Positions 15,530 to 25,044 of a DNA stretch of 51,832 nt are shown here, piece after piece (positions within the stretch are counted from its first letter, which is position 1; each line of letters starts with the position of its first letter). The DNA is taken from positions 1-51,832 of the forward strand of contig JAHFFN010000006.1 of the NCBI GenBank assembly GCA_023247915.1, read 5' to 3'. The notes under the pieces were generated by a model that had not been told where the DNA came from, ran no database searches, and saw only the letters and a program-made list of their open reading frames with translations. The translations under genes and the position numbers were made by a program. The DNA comes from Candidatus Omnitrophota bacterium (GTDB lineage: Bacteria > Omnitrophota > Gorgyraeia > 2-02-FULL-51-18).

Positions 15530-16807
15530 ATGGAAAAAGCTGAATTCATCACCAAATTAAATTCCGAATGGAAAAATTCCCCGCGCTGGAAAGGTGTCAC
15601 GCGTCCCTATTCCGCGGAAGATGTGTATCGCTTAAAAGGCACCGTGCATCGCGAATATTCGATCGGGAAAATGGGCGCCAATCGCCTCTGGAAACTTTTG
15701 AATGAAGAATCCTATGTCCACGTCTTAAGTGCCATCACCGGCAATCAGGCCATTCAGCAGGTGAAAGCCGGACTCAAAGCGATTTATGTGAGCGGTTGGC
15801 AGGTCGCGGCGGACATGAACAACTCTCTGCGCATGTACCCCGACCAAAGCCTCTACCCTTCCGACAGCGTTCCTTATCTTTTAAAACGCATCAACAATTC
15901 TCTGATGCGCGCGGATCAAATTCATCATTTAAAAGAAGATCACTCCACTTATTGGATGGCGCCGCTAGTCGCGGATGCCGAAGCGGGATTTGGCGGACCC
16001 TTGAACGCGTTTGAAATCATGAAACTCATGATTGAGGATGGCGCCGCGGGAGTTCATTTTGAGGATCAACTGGCTTCGGTTAAAAAATGCGGGCATCTCG
16101 GCGGAAAAGTGCTGGTACCGACCCGTGAATTTATCACCAAACTTGTCGCCGCTCGTCTGGCGGCCGATGTGTCCGGAGTGGATACGATTTTAATTGCTCG
16201 CACCGACGCGGACAGCGCTTCTCTTTTGACTAGCGACATCGATCCGGCCGACAAACCTTTTATCCAGGGCTCTCAAAGAACGCATGAGGGTTTTTATCAG
16301 GTCAAAGCCGGCTTGGATCAAGCAATTGCCCGGGGCTTGTCCTACGCGCCTTACGCGGATCTTTTGTGGTTTGAAACTTCCAAGCCAAATCTTGAGCAGG
16401 CTCGGAAGTTTGCCGAGACAATTCACAAAAAATACCCGGGGAAACTCTTGGCTTATAATTGCTCCCCCTCTTTCAATTGGAAAGCCAATCTCGACGACGC
16501 GGGCATCGCCCAATTCCAAAAAGAACTGGGAAAACTTGGTTACAAATTCCAATTTGTGACACTTTCCGGTTTCCATTCGCTGAACTACGCGATGTTCACA
16601 CTCGCCAGCGAGTACCGCGAAAAAGGCATGGCCGCTTATTCGAAGCTTCAAGAAGCGGAGTTCACCGCCGAAAAATCAGGTTATGAAGCCACCAAGCATC
16701 AAGAATTTGTCGGAACCGGTTATTTTGATGCGGTCACCGAAATTGCCTCTCAAGGCCAGTCCAATACACTAGGCATGAAAGGTTCCACGGAAAAAGATCA
16801 ATTTTAA
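15530..16807 (+). CDS. aceA: Isocitrate lyase
   Basis: Cleaves isocitrate to succinate and glyoxylate, the first step of the glyoxylate bypass. A 425-aa enzyme of the E. coli AceA class with the active-site signature [14 protein letters not shown] (Cys about 186), the Mg/substrate region [15 protein letters not shown], and [13 protein letters not shown]. An AAGGAG site stands 8 nt before the ATG, 11 nt after the aceB stop, so aceB-aceA form one operon. No aceK (isocitrate dehydrogenase kinase) follows. Presence of the bypass means the cell can grow on acetate or fatty acids. Confidence 0.96.
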   Translation: MEKAEFITKLNSEWKNSPRWKGVTRPYSAEDVYRLKGTVHREYSIGKMGANRLWKLLNEESYVHVLSAITGNQAIQQVKAGLKAIYVSGWQVAADMNNSLRMYPDQSLYPSDSVPYLLKRINNSLMRADQIHHLKEDHSTYWMAPLVADAEAGFGGPLNAFEIMKLMIEDGAAGVHFEDQLASVKKCGHLGGKVLVPTREFITKLVAARLAADVSGVDTILIARTDADSASLLTSDIDPADKPFIQGSQRTHEGFYQVKAGLDQAIARGLSYAPYADLLWFETSKPNLEQARKFAETIHKKYPGKLLAYNCSPSFNWKANLDDAGIAQFQKELGKLGYKFQFVTLSGFHSLNYAMFTLASEYREKGMAAYSKLQEAEFTAEKSGYEATKHQEFVGTGYFDAVTEIASQGQSNTLGMKGSTEKDQF

Positions 16808-16826
16808 TCAAGCGGAGGCTTTTAAA

Positions 16827-17459
16827 ATGAAGAAGAACTTTTTTGCGATAACTCTTTCACTGGCGCTTTTGACGCTATCGACAACGCTTTCATTTGCCGA
16901 CGTCGACCAAGTCACCATCACTCATGTGCAGGGAGACGCACACATTCTACGAGGCGGCCAATCGATTTCCATCAAAGACGGAGATACCTGTCAAAAAGAA
17001 GACGTACTTGTGACTGGCGACGATGGCACTTTGGATATTTCCGTAAATAATCTCGCGGGAAGCCGAATTTTACCCGGAAGTGAAATTTCGGTGGCGGATA
17101 CTCAAAAGGAAGACATGCGCCTCAAAATCCAAAAAGGAAATGTCATTCTCAATCTGGATAAACTTCCTAAAAAATCGACTTTCAAAGTGGAGACGCCGAC
17201 AGCCGTCGCCGTGGCGCGCGGTACTCAATTTTGGGGACGCGTTCAGGCGCTGAAAGCAAATAGTCCAACGACTTCCTTTGCCGTGCGCGAAGGCGTAATC
17301 GATGTGATGTCCATCACGACAGGCCAAACCATTTCACTGCGCGAAGGACAAGCGCTGGACATTCCAAGAGATTTGATTGGCAATTTAAATCCCCGCCAGG
17401 CGCTAGGTCAGGAAATTTCTACGATGGAACAGGCTTCTTCGATTAGAACTTGCTCTTAG
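16827..17459 (+). CDS. Exported FecR-domain protein
   Basis: A 210-aa protein with a Sec signal (residues 1-24, ending SFA) and a FecR domain: ITHVQGDAHILRGGQ, then DGTLDISVNNLAGSRILPGS, KGNVILNLDKLPKK and the typical ETPTAVAVARGTQFWGRV, followed by FAVREGVIDV. There is no N-terminal sigma-regulator transmembrane segment as in true FecR, so this is a periplasmic or surface FecR-like protein. It has its own GGAGG site 19 nt after aceA and may be read from the aceBA transcript. It ends 1 bp from the stop of the convergent tpsA; FecR-domain proteins often lie near filamentous adhesins. Confidence 0.8.
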   Translation: MKKNFFAITLSLALLTLSTTLSFADVDQVTITHVQGDAHILRGGQSISIKDGDTCQKEDVLVTGDDGTLDISVNNLAGSRILPGSEISVADTQKEDMRLKIQKGNVILNLDKLPKKSTFKVETPTAVAVARGTQFWGRVQALKANSPTTSFAVREGVIDVMSITTGQTISLREGQALDIPRDLIGNLNPRQALGQEISTMEQASSIRTCS

Positions 17460-17460
17460 G

Positions 17461-20400
17461 TTAAACGCCGCAAGGATTTAAGGTTCTAGCTTCTACCTTC
17501 ACGTCAGGGCTGACAGCGTCGGAAGTTTCTACGTCCGCTTCGGTTTCAGTCACGGTTTCGGGGTTAATTGTCTCTGGGGAATCTTTATCCTCTTCATCCT
17601 CTGAAGAGTCAGAGCTTGGTGCGTCTTCATTCTGATAAAGGCCGACGGTCGCGGAAGTAAGCTCATCGATACTGTCTCCGCCAGTAATTCTGTTTCCATC
17701 CAGCACCAAACCGGCTTCTTCATGCGTATCCGTCATAGGAGCGTCACAATTATTTCCGTTACAAATAAAAGTCTGGTCAGGGGCTGTCACACCCGCGGTA
17801 TTGACCGTTCCCGCAGAGACTTCGATAAAGTCCGTTGAAGTTCCTACATCATAACCCGCAGCCGTGTCAAAAACGACGTTTAGCGTTGTCACATTTACCG
17901 CGTTTCCATTTCCATCCACGATGTCTCCGCCGTTTGCTGTAATGGACACATTGTGATCCGACTCAATTACCCCTAACGTCACATCCCCTGTGGTACCTGT
18001 CAAAGTAATATCATGCGCTCCTGAAACGCCCGTATCCGATCGAATGTCTGTGAACACCCCGTGACCGGCAGAAGTAATAGTGATGGCTCCATTGTTCGTA
18101 TCCACCTTGCTATAGGTGCGCGTTTGAGCACCGACAGTTCCGGTCAAAACAATGTCTCCAGAAGTAGTAGCATCCGCCAAAGTTAAAGTAACTCCACCTG
18201 CATCGGTATCCCTTAAATTCAAACTAATTCCGCCCGTGCCCGTGGTTGCACTAGCCACAACGGGCGTATCCACATCAAAAGCTCCGGTTGTTCCAATGCC
18301 TGTCTGAGCCGCAAGCACCAAATTACCGGTAGTCGTGATTGCCGCGCCGCCGCTACCGCTATCATTAATGGTGGTATTGGTTACCAAATCAATATTTTTT
18401 GCGCCTTGTGTGAAATCATCAGAAAATAAAATGGCGCCAGCCGTGTTACTGCCAATGGTGAGGGCTCCCGCGTCAATCTGATCTAATTCTGCGTCAGAAA
18501 GCTCCAAAGTGTCGCCTATCAAATTTGTCGCAAGCGTTGTCATGTTGATCGCTTCTCCGGCTTCATTGGGCTTTAGAATAACCGTCTGCCCGGTAGCGGT
18601 GATAGTGCCGGTAATCGCCATTTTATCAGCGGTGTAGGTATGAGTCCCGCCGGTGGAATACACATTGGCGCCGGATTGAATGCCGATTGATTTGTCATCG
18701 CCCGACGCCGTTATGGCAATCGTGCCGCCTGCGGAAATTTCAGGAGTCCCAGGGCCGTTTGTTATCAGGATATCTCCTCCGGATGTGCTGATCGCCACAT
18801 TGCCGCCTGAAGTGATCGCGGCTCCGGTGGTGATGTCCCCGGTATGAGAAATAGTCACATTACCAGAACCCGTTGTGATCGTTCCGGCTGCGGCTGTGTT
18901 GTCAAAAGTGACGCCTGCACTGGTAAAATTTCCGCCATTGGTAGCAACTGCGGCGTTGAAAGTATCATTACCTCCGGCTGTTAAATTAACATGAAGTTTG
19001 CCAGAGCCAGTGGTCGAGGTGATGTTCTGATTGACAGTGATGTTGCGAGTAGCATTCAGTGTAAGCGTCGCGTCGACGTTAGCCCCTGTTTTTGTGATCG
19101 CGCCGTTGACGGTAATGTCTCCGTTGTCAGTACCCGCGCCTGCCGTAGTGATTGTCACATTGGTTCCCGCGATTAGACTGGCGTTGATGTCCGTATTTAA
19201 AATAGTAGAAGTCCCAGTCGCCGTCCAAGTCTTGGTCGTAGTCCCTGAAAAAGATCCGTTGGTGGAAGCGCCGGAGGTAATCGTCACATCATAAGGATCT
19301 AACAGCCATTGCTTCGCGATGACGCGAGCACCTTCTACATTTAAATAATTTTTGCTGGAGGTTTCCACAAATCCGCCCGGCCCGCCCAGCGCGCCTCCTT
19401 TGGCGGATATAGATCCGTAAGCTTTTGTGACATTATCCGACCATAAGATCACCTCACCGCCTTGGCCGCTAGAAAGCGCGTCCGCTTTAATCGAGGCATT
19501 CTTGTCAAAATACACAGCCTCCGCATTTTGAATCTTAGAATTTTCTCCTTTATAATCGCCGCCCACTAAAACCGTGCCACCGCCAGTATCGCCCGAGGCG
19601 TCCACAGACGCTCCGGAGAAAAGCCCTACTTTATCACCCAACACATGAATGGTGCCGCCCTTCTGACCCGCTTCTTTGCCGGACGCGTCCAAAGTACCAG
19701 TCACTTGAACAACGCCCTCATCGCCACCCAAAAGCTCAATCACCCCGTTTTTATTGGTCACGGATTTGGCGCGAATCACTCCTGTGTGATTGATCACGGT
19801 ATCAAATATTTCTTCTGCTGCCTTCGCGCTCAAAACTACTTTACCGCCGGTCGCTTCAATCGTGCCTGTATTGGCAATTGCCTCGTTGATTTTCTTTCCC
19901 TGGAAATCATAAATCGGCGCGGATACCGCCTGATCAATTGCGACCGACACCAGTCCACCACCGTCAATGGATAAAGTCACGCGATCTCCGGCGGCCATGA
20001 CAGCCTTGCCGCCTTCAGCGGATATTGTTCCTTCGTTTCTGACCGCTTTCCCAATAAGGGCAATATATTTTCCGGAGATATTTCCCTGATTTAATACATA
20101 GCCGCCGCCGGGACGAGATCCTTCAAATAAATATTTTTGAGACAAGAAATTTTCATTGGTAATATTCAGTCCGGAAACGACAAGAGCGGGCGCATTCACC
20201 TGCGAGCCCGGCCCAAATAAAATACCGTTGGGATTCACAAGAAAAACATGGCTGTTGGCGTTGAAGGCACCAAGAATCTGTGAAGGATTTCCACCATCTA
20301 CCCGGAATAAAACACTATGCTCCGAAGAGGTTTGGATAGAATTAATAGTTTCATCGGCGGCATTACTAAAATCACTGAAAGCGCCAATGGATCGATCGGA

Positions 20401-20556
20401 GGAATAAATATTGTAAACCTTCCCCTGAATCTCAATCTGGATGTTTCCATTTTCTGTACGAATAAACACAGGATTGGCCGACGCGGCGGGCGCAAACGCA
20501 AAGCTATGAATCAGAAATATCGAGCCGGCAAGCCACGCGCTCAAGATTTTTTTCAT
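17461..20556 (-). CDS. TpsA: filamentous-haemagglutinin-like secreted exoprotein
   Basis: Large secreted beta-helix protein (1031 aa) exported by its TpsB partner. After a Sec signal (MKKILSAWLAGSIFLIHSFA) comes the TPS secretion domain with HVFLVNPNGILFGPGSQVNA, the NPNGI motif diagnostic for the family. The middle (about residues 440-950) is low-complexity G/T/A/N/D-rich repeats of the type GNVTISHTGDITTGAAITSG. The end is acidic (SSDSSEDEEDKDSPE) and includes Cys in FICNGNNCDAP and the terminal LNPCGV. The ATG at 20556 is chosen because it has an AAGGGG site and a signal peptide right after it; the frame runs upstream into tpsB. It follows tpsB by 13 bp. Confidence 0.92.
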   Translation of the reverse strand: MKKILSAWLAGSIFLIHSFAFAPAASANPVFIRTENGNIQIEIQGKVYNIYSSDRSIGAFSDFSNAADETINSIQTSSEHSVLFRVDGGNPSQILGAFNANSHVFLVNPNGILFGPGSQVNAPALVVSGLNITNENFLSQKYLFEGSRPGGGYVLNQGNISGKYIALIGKAVRNEGTISAEGGKAVMAAGDRVTLSIDGGGLVSVAIDQAVSAPIYDFQGKKINEAIANTGTIEATGGKVVLSAKAAEEIFDTVINHTGVIRAKSVTNKNGVIELLGGDEGVVQVTGTLDASGKEAGQKGGTIHVLGDKVGLFSGASVDASGDTGGGTVLVGGDYKGENSKIQNAEAVYFDKNASIKADALSSGQGGEVILWSDNVTKAYGSISAKGGALGGPGGFVETSSKNYLNVEGARVIAKQWLLDPYDVTITSGASTNGSFSGTTTKTWTATGTSTILNTDINASLIAGTNVTITTAGAGTDNGDITVNGAITKTGANVDATLTLNATRNITVNQNITSTTGSGKLHVNLTAGGNDTFNAAVATNGGNFTSAGVTFDNTAAAGTITTGSGNVTISHTGDITTGAAITSGGNVAISTSGGDILITNGPGTPEISAGGTIAITASGDDKSIGIQSGANVYSTGGTHTYTADKMAITGTITATGQTVILKPNEAGEAINMTTLATNLIGDTLELSDAELDQIDAGALTIGSNTAGAILFSDDFTQGAKNIDLVTNTTINDSGSGGAAITTTGNLVLAAQTGIGTTGAFDVDTPVVASATTGTGGISLNLRDTDAGGVTLTLADATTSGDIVLTGTVGAQTRTYSKVDTNNGAITITSAGHGVFTDIRSDTGVSGAHDITLTGTTGDVTLGVIESDHNVSITANGGDIVDGNGNAVNVTTLNVVFDTAAGYDVGTSTDFIEVSAGTVNTAGVTAPDQTFICNGNNCDAPMTDTHEEAGLVLDGNRITGGDSIDELTSATVGLYQNEDAPSSDSSEDEEDKDSPETINPETVTETEADVETSDAVSPDVKVEARTLNPCGV

Positions 20557-20569
20557 CCGCGTCCCCTTC

Positions 20570-22288
20570 TTAAAAAAACTCGCAAGAAACGGTGAAATAA
20601 AAAGCACCGTTACGGTTATCCAGCGCGCGATCCCCGACCGGAAACGCGTATTCCACACGTCCATAAAACTTGTCATACAAATGCGCACGCAAACCCACAC
20701 CAACACCCGCCAAATCCCTATTCTTCTTTTCACCCGCCAGCGGACTTACGAGCTCCGCATAGCCATAATCCGCGAAAACAACGGCTTGAAACTGTTTTCT
20801 GACGCTTTCAGAAGCTCCGGGTAATTGCCAAGCTTCCGGTAAGAAATAAAGCGGGAAATAAGCGTCCATCGCCAGATAACCGCCGGTGTCCCCAAGATAT
20901 TCCCCTTCCTGGTAACCACGCACGGTTTTAGAGCCGCCAATACTGATTTGCTCAGACGGCGGCAACGCATCCTTTGAGCTCTGTACACTCGTACGCAAAG
21001 TGACTAAGATATCGTCGGATATTTTTTGAAAACGCGTGAGGGAGCCGCGATAAACAAAAAATTGCGCGCCCGTTCCCAATCGCGAGGCCTCTATTTCTAC
21101 CTTATCCGAAGATCCCAAGAAATTAGGAATGCCATAAGCAAATTCGTGAGATGAAAATGTTTTTCCCTTCTCATCCGATTCTTCAAAATTGAGTCCGGTA
21201 TTTAAAATACGGAGTTCGTCGCGTGTGGAAGGTAAGCCCAAAAGATAATTTTGGATACTTTTAGAGTCAAAACCAAATTTCCAGGTGATGTTCCAATCCT
21301 CTGTTTCCATGATGGGTTGGAAAATATCAACGCTGTGAGACATCGCGTCACCAGATACCAAGAGCGGCGCAAACGGCCCTTTCACGTCGATATCTGTGTA
21401 ACTAAACGAATAACCCAACGTTGTGCCCCATTGCGGAATCACAGGCACCGCGTAGGCAGCTCCCAAAGCAAGAGAATCACGGCCATACTGAACCGTTGTT
21501 GTCAGATCGTCCATGTGTCCGGTGACATTGGTGTGCTCCGCCGTCAATCCATAACGCTCAAGCCCCGTATTTTTAGAGCCAGAATTATTAATATCTCCGG
21601 AAATATGAAAAGGAAACTTCTCCTTCACTTCCACCACCGCGTTCGTTGTCCCAGGTTGGGAACCCGGCTCGAGCACTGCTTTGGGTTCTAAGTCACGGTT
21701 TTTACCAAGTACCGCCAAGTCTCGGCGCAAGCCGTTGTAAGTTAAAATTTCTCCGGGCTTCATGCGAAACATTTTTTTCAGCATATCTTGGCCAAACCAA
21801 CGTCTTTCCCCCGTTATTTTTACTTCCCCGACACGGCCTTCCATAATATCGATTTTTAAAGTGCCGGTTAATATTTGCTGGGCGGGCACAAACGCGTAGA
21901 CGGCGACAAAGCCTTTGGAACGGTAATGCTCTTTGATTTTAGAAACAGCCGCGTCAATTTCTGAAAGCGTGATGGGGCGCCCGATCAAATCTTGGACAAA
22001 AGGCTCAAGCTCTTTACTGGGAATCGAGAGATTGCCCAAAAATTTCACTTCCTTAATCACAAAGGTCTCCCCGGAAGGAGCGGCGGGCGGCTCTTCTTTT
22101 TCCGTCATCTTGATTTCAGGAGTTTTTTGGGCTTCAGCTGATTTTTCTTGTTCTTTAAAAATCTTGTCTCTTTCGAGGCGGGACTGTTCGGAGCCGGCAT
22201 TGTCTCGGGATGAGACATCCGCCAGCAAAATGGATGGAGAAAAACATAAAAACAACATGCCCAACAAGAACGTGGATCTTAGCTTCAT
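20570..22288 (-). CDS. TpsB: two-partner secretion outer-membrane transporter
   Basis: Outer-membrane 16-strand beta-barrel of the ShlB/FhaC family (572 aa) that exports the TpsA protein coded next to it. Order: signal peptide (1-23), a linker with a charged stretch (RDKIFKEQEKSAEAQ), POTRA 1 (FVIKEVKFLGNLSIPSKEL...), POTRA 2 with TGTLKIDIMEGRVGEVKITG, then the barrel. The barrel includes the conserved loop-6 region (SIGGSKTVRGYQEGEYLGDTGG), with the VRGY motif, and ends in an aromatic strand (FYFTVSCEFF). It lies upstream of tpsA, the usual order. Confidence 0.94.
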   Translation of the reverse strand: MKLRSTFLLGMLFLCFSPSILLADVSSRDNAGSEQSRLERDKIFKEQEKSAEAQKTPEIKMTEKEEPPAAPSGETFVIKEVKFLGNLSIPSKELEPFVQDLIGRPITLSEIDAAVSKIKEHYRSKGFVAVYAFVPAQQILTGTLKIDIMEGRVGEVKITGERRWFGQDMLKKMFRMKPGEILTYNGLRRDLAVLGKNRDLEPKAVLEPGSQPGTTNAVVEVKEKFPFHISGDINNSGSKNTGLERYGLTAEHTNVTGHMDDLTTTVQYGRDSLALGAAYAVPVIPQWGTTLGYSFSYTDIDVKGPFAPLLVSGDAMSHSVDIFQPIMETEDWNITWKFGFDSKSIQNYLLGLPSTRDELRILNTGLNFEESDEKGKTFSSHEFAYGIPNFLGSSDKVEIEASRLGTGAQFFVYRGSLTRFQKISDDILVTLRTSVQSSKDALPPSEQISIGGSKTVRGYQEGEYLGDTGGYLAMDAYFPLYFLPEAWQLPGASESVRKQFQAVVFADYGYAELVSPLAGEKKNRDLAGVGVGLRAHLYDKFYGRVEYAFPVGDRALDNRNGAFYFTVSCEFF

Positions 22289-22337
22289 TGTCCTCTCTCG
22301 TTAGATGCTAACAGAGTAAAATGAATGAGTTATGAAG

Positions 22338-23741
22338 TCAAAGGGTTTTTAAGATCTTATCAAACACACCCACGCAATGACTGATTTCTTTTTCGGAGAT
22401 GATCAGCGGCGGTGTGATGGAAATAATATTGTGTCCCGGGCCGGAGGATAAGAGAATAATCCCGTGCTTCAGGGCTTCCGCGATAAATCGCCGGGCTTTG
22501 TCTGTGGCGGGAATGAATTTTTTTGTCTTGGCGCCATAGAAAATCTCGGAAAATTCCATTCCGATCATGAGTCCCGCTCCGCGAATATCGGCGATGAGTG
22601 GGTATTTTTCTTTGAGCTTCCAAAGTTCTTTCCGGAAAAAATCTCCCAAATTTTTTGAGCGATCCGTTAACTTTTGTTCTTCAATTTCTTTGATCACAGC
22701 CAGCGCTACCGCCGAACCCAGCGGATTTCCTAAAAAAGTACTGGTATGAATCGCGTCTCCCGTGGAAGTGCCCCAAGAATACATGACACGCGTGCTGCCA
22801 ATACACGCCGAGATTGGAAATCCACCACCCATCCCCTTTCCTAAACACATCAAGTCGGGCACGACCCCGCTTTTATCAATCGCGAACATGGATCCGGTGC
22901 GTCCAAATCCAGTAAACACCTCATCCGCGATTAAGACCAGATGCTCTTTGTCACAAAATTCCCGGAGAGCTTTTAAAAAATCCGGAGGACTCACCATCAC
23001 CCCACCGCGACCCTGAATCGGCTCGATCAAAATCGCACCGACAGGGTGCTTGGAACGACGGGCTTTCTTAACGAGAGATTGCACCGCCTTCATCGATACT
23101 TGAGTGGCTTTATTTCCATGAATTTTTGTGTCGGGAAATGGGGCGAAATAAGAAAATCCGCCAAGCTGTTTAAGAAACGGCTTTTTAAAATCTTCGCGAT
23201 GCGTCACCTGAAGTGCGCCATAACCCAAACCGTGATAAGCCCCTTCAAAAGCGATGACTCCCGTTTTTTTGGTATGCATCACGGCTGTTTTAAGCGCCGT
23301 TTCGACCGCCTCGGCACCGGTGGAAGAAAAAATCGTCTGATTCAGATTTCCCGGAGTGATTTCGCTGAGTTTTTGAGCGAGCATCACTTTCACTTCATTG
23401 GGATGCACGTCTCCCATCCCATGAATCATCTCAGCTGATTGTTTTTTGATGGCTTGGAGAATCGTGGGATGGCAGTGCCCCAGACTGGCCACCCCAAAAG
23501 CGCTCGTCAGATCCAAATAACGATTTCCATCCACATCCGTAAAATTACACGCGGAGCCTTTTTTTAAAAAAACGGGAAAAGATTCTCCGATAAAGGTGAT
23601 TTGAGGACATTCAAAACGTTTCAAAGCCTCGGTTAATTTCAGCGACTTGGCGCCGGGGATCGTTTTGGTTTTTATTTTGGGAAGAGAACTTTTAGGAAGA
23701 GTGTCTTTTTTCTTTTTACGAAAGGGGAATGAAAATTTCAC
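22338..23741 (-). CDS. Class III (omega) aminotransferase
   Basis: Pyridoxal-phosphate aminotransferase (467 aa) of the GabT/ArgD/ornithine-aminotransferase class. Seen: DVDGNRYLDLTSAFGVASLG, HPNEV, FSSTGAEAVETALKTA (phosphate binding), GAYHGLGYGAL, IEPIQGRGG, ADEVFTGFGRTGSMFA and CLGKGMGGGFPISA, with the Schiff-base Lys. An extra Lys-rich N-terminus of about 30 residues precedes the catalytic domain. The substrate cannot be fixed; GABA, ornithine or another omega-amine are all possible. Its ATG overlaps the trxB stop by 4 nt (ATGA), placing it in one unit with thioredoxin reductase. Confidence 0.88.
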   Translation of the reverse strand: MKFSFPFRKKKKDTLPKSSLPKIKTKTIPGAKSLKLTEALKRFECPQITFIGESFPVFLKKGSACNFTDVDGNRYLDLTSAFGVASLGHCHPTILQAIKKQSAEMIHGMGDVHPNEVKVMLAQKLSEITPGNLNQTIFSSTGAEAVETALKTAVMHTKKTGVIAFEGAYHGLGYGALQVTHREDFKKPFLKQLGGFSYFAPFPDTKIHGNKATQVSMKAVQSLVKKARRSKHPVGAILIEPIQGRGGVMVSPPDFLKALREFCDKEHLVLIADEVFTGFGRTGSMFAIDKSGVVPDLMCLGKGMGGGFPISACIGSTRVMYSWGTSTGDAIHTSTFLGNPLGSAVALAVIKEIEEQKLTDRSKNLGDFFRKELWKLKEKYPLIADIRGAGLMIGMEFSEIFYGAKTKKFIPATDKARRFIAEALKHGIILLSSGPGHNIISITPPLIISEKEISHCVGVFDKILKTL

Positions 23742-24682
23742 CCGTGACTCGCCTCTAAAAATCGTTCAGCGTCGAGAGCGGCCATGCAGCCCGAACCGGC
23801 CGCGGTGATCGCTTGTCTGTATTTAAAGTCCTGCACATCCCCGCAGGCAAAAACGCCTGGAACGCTGGTCTTGGATCCCTCCGTCACGCAAATATAGCCT
23901 TTGGCGTCGAGTTCGATTTGATTTTTGAAAAGCTCGGAATTGGGGGTGTGGCCGATCGCCATAAAAACACCGTCTGTTTTGCGTTCACTGGTGGCGCCTG
24001 TTTTTAAATTCTTAAGAACAACGCTTGTGACTTTTTTCTGCGATGGATCTTTGATCTCCGTGATCGTAGAATCCCAAATAAAATCAATCTTCGGATTGGA
24101 CGTCGCGCGATCCTGCATGATTTTGGAAGCACGCAACGCGTCGCGACGATGCACGAGAGTCACTTTGGACGCGAATTTGGTCAAAAAAGTCGCTTCTTCC
24201 ACAGCGGAATCTCCGCCGCCCACCACCATGACTTCTTTTCCTTTAAAGAAAAACCCATCACAAGTCGCGCAGGCGGACACGCCGTAACCCTGCAGGGCTT
24301 TTTCCGAGGGAATGCCAAGCCAATTGGCCGAAGCACCGGTCGCAATAATCACGGACTTCCCGGAATACTCTTTTCCATCGGAAGTAACACGAAAGGGGCG
24401 CTTTGAAAAATCGACGCTCGTAACGTCTTGTTGAAGTAGGATTGTTCCAAAACGTTCGGCTTGTTTGCGAAAAAGATCCATCAGCTCCGGCCCCATAATT
24501 CCTTTGGGAAACCCGGGATAATTTTCGACTTCGGTGGTGAGCATCAACTGTCCACCAGGCTGTCCGCCTTTGGCGAGCCCTTCAAACAAAAGAGGTTTTA
24601 GATTTGCGCGAGCCGCGTAAACTGCCGCCGTAAATCCCGCCGGCCCAGACCCGATGATAATGACATCCTGAATTTCATTCAT
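23738..24682 (-). CDS. trxB: Thioredoxin reductase
   Basis: FAD/NADPH enzyme (314 aa) that reduces thioredoxin. Nucleotide motifs IIGSGPAGFTAAVYAARAN (FAD, about 9-27) and VVGGGDSAVEEATFL (NADPH), redox-active CATC (138-141), and the C-terminal FAD motif GVFACGDVQDFKYRQAITAA are all in place. Length is standard. A strong hairpin terminator separates it from the upstream ferredoxin gene, so it likely has its own promoter and carries the aminotransferase gene downstream. Confidence 0.96.
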   Translation of the reverse strand: MNEIQDVIIIGSGPAGFTAAVYAARANLKPLLFEGLAKGGQPGGQLMLTTEVENYPGFPKGIMGPELMDLFRKQAERFGTILLQQDVTSVDFSKRPFRVTSDGKEYSGKSVIIATGASANWLGIPSEKALQGYGVSACATCDGFFFKGKEVMVVGGGDSAVEEATFLTKFASKVTLVHRRDALRASKIMQDRATSNPKIDFIWDSTITEIKDPSQKKVTSVVLKNLKTGATSERKTDGVFMAIGHTPNSELFKNQIELDAKGYICVTEGSKTSVPGVFACGDVQDFKYRQAITAAGSGCMAALDAERFLEASHG

Positions 24683-24698
24683 AGCTATTTCCTATGTT

Positions 24699-24732
24699 AA
24701 AAAAGCCATGGCGTTTGAACCATGGCTTTTTT
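24699..24732 (-). terminator. Hairpin terminator between ferredoxin gene and trxB
   Basis: AAAAAAGCCATGG, an 8-nt loop, then CCATGGCTTTTTT: a perfect 13-bp inverted repeat ending in a T-run, 20 bp past the ferredoxin stop. The A-run on the other arm would let it act in both directions. Confidence 0.88.
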
Positions 24733-24752
24733 GAAACTGAAAAAGTAAAAAA

Positions 24753-24986
24753 TTAAGCGCCGTCAGATCCAATGGCCTCGACCGGGCAACCCTCTTTAGC
24801 TTCTTTGCAGAGAGCCTCTTCCTCAGGGGTCGTGGGTTGTTTCTTCACAAAGGAATAACCGCCGCTTTGATTTCTGTCAAAATTGTTGGGTGCTGTCTGA
24901 CGGCACAAATCGCAGTCGATGCACTGAGTGTCGACGAAAAAAGCGCCTGCGGCATTGTCCGCGTATTTATTTGCCTTGTCTGCCAT
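24753..24986 (-). CDS. Small 4Fe-4S ferredoxin
   Basis: A 77-aa electron carrier with a single cluster motif: CIDCDLC (about 22-28) and, later, CPVEAIG, giving the CxxCxxC...CP pattern; one more Cys lies in ALCKEA. It has no second CxxCxxC, so it is a one-cluster protein of the type also seen in soluble ferredoxins of PVC and delta-type bacteria. It stands between gltD and trxB, transcribed the same way, and is closed by a strong terminator. It could donate electrons to nearby ferredoxin-dependent enzymes, but nothing here proves the partner. Good ribosome site AAGGAGG before the ATG. Confidence 0.88.
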   Translation of the reverse strand: MADKANKYADNAAGAFFVDTQCIDCDLCRQTAPNNFDRNQSGGYSFVKKQPTTPEEEALCKEAKEGCPVEAIGSDGA

Positions 24987-25044
24987 TGTTTCCTCCTTAA
25001 GGAAAATTTAGAATAACAGGAATTAAAATTGCTGTCAACGTGGG

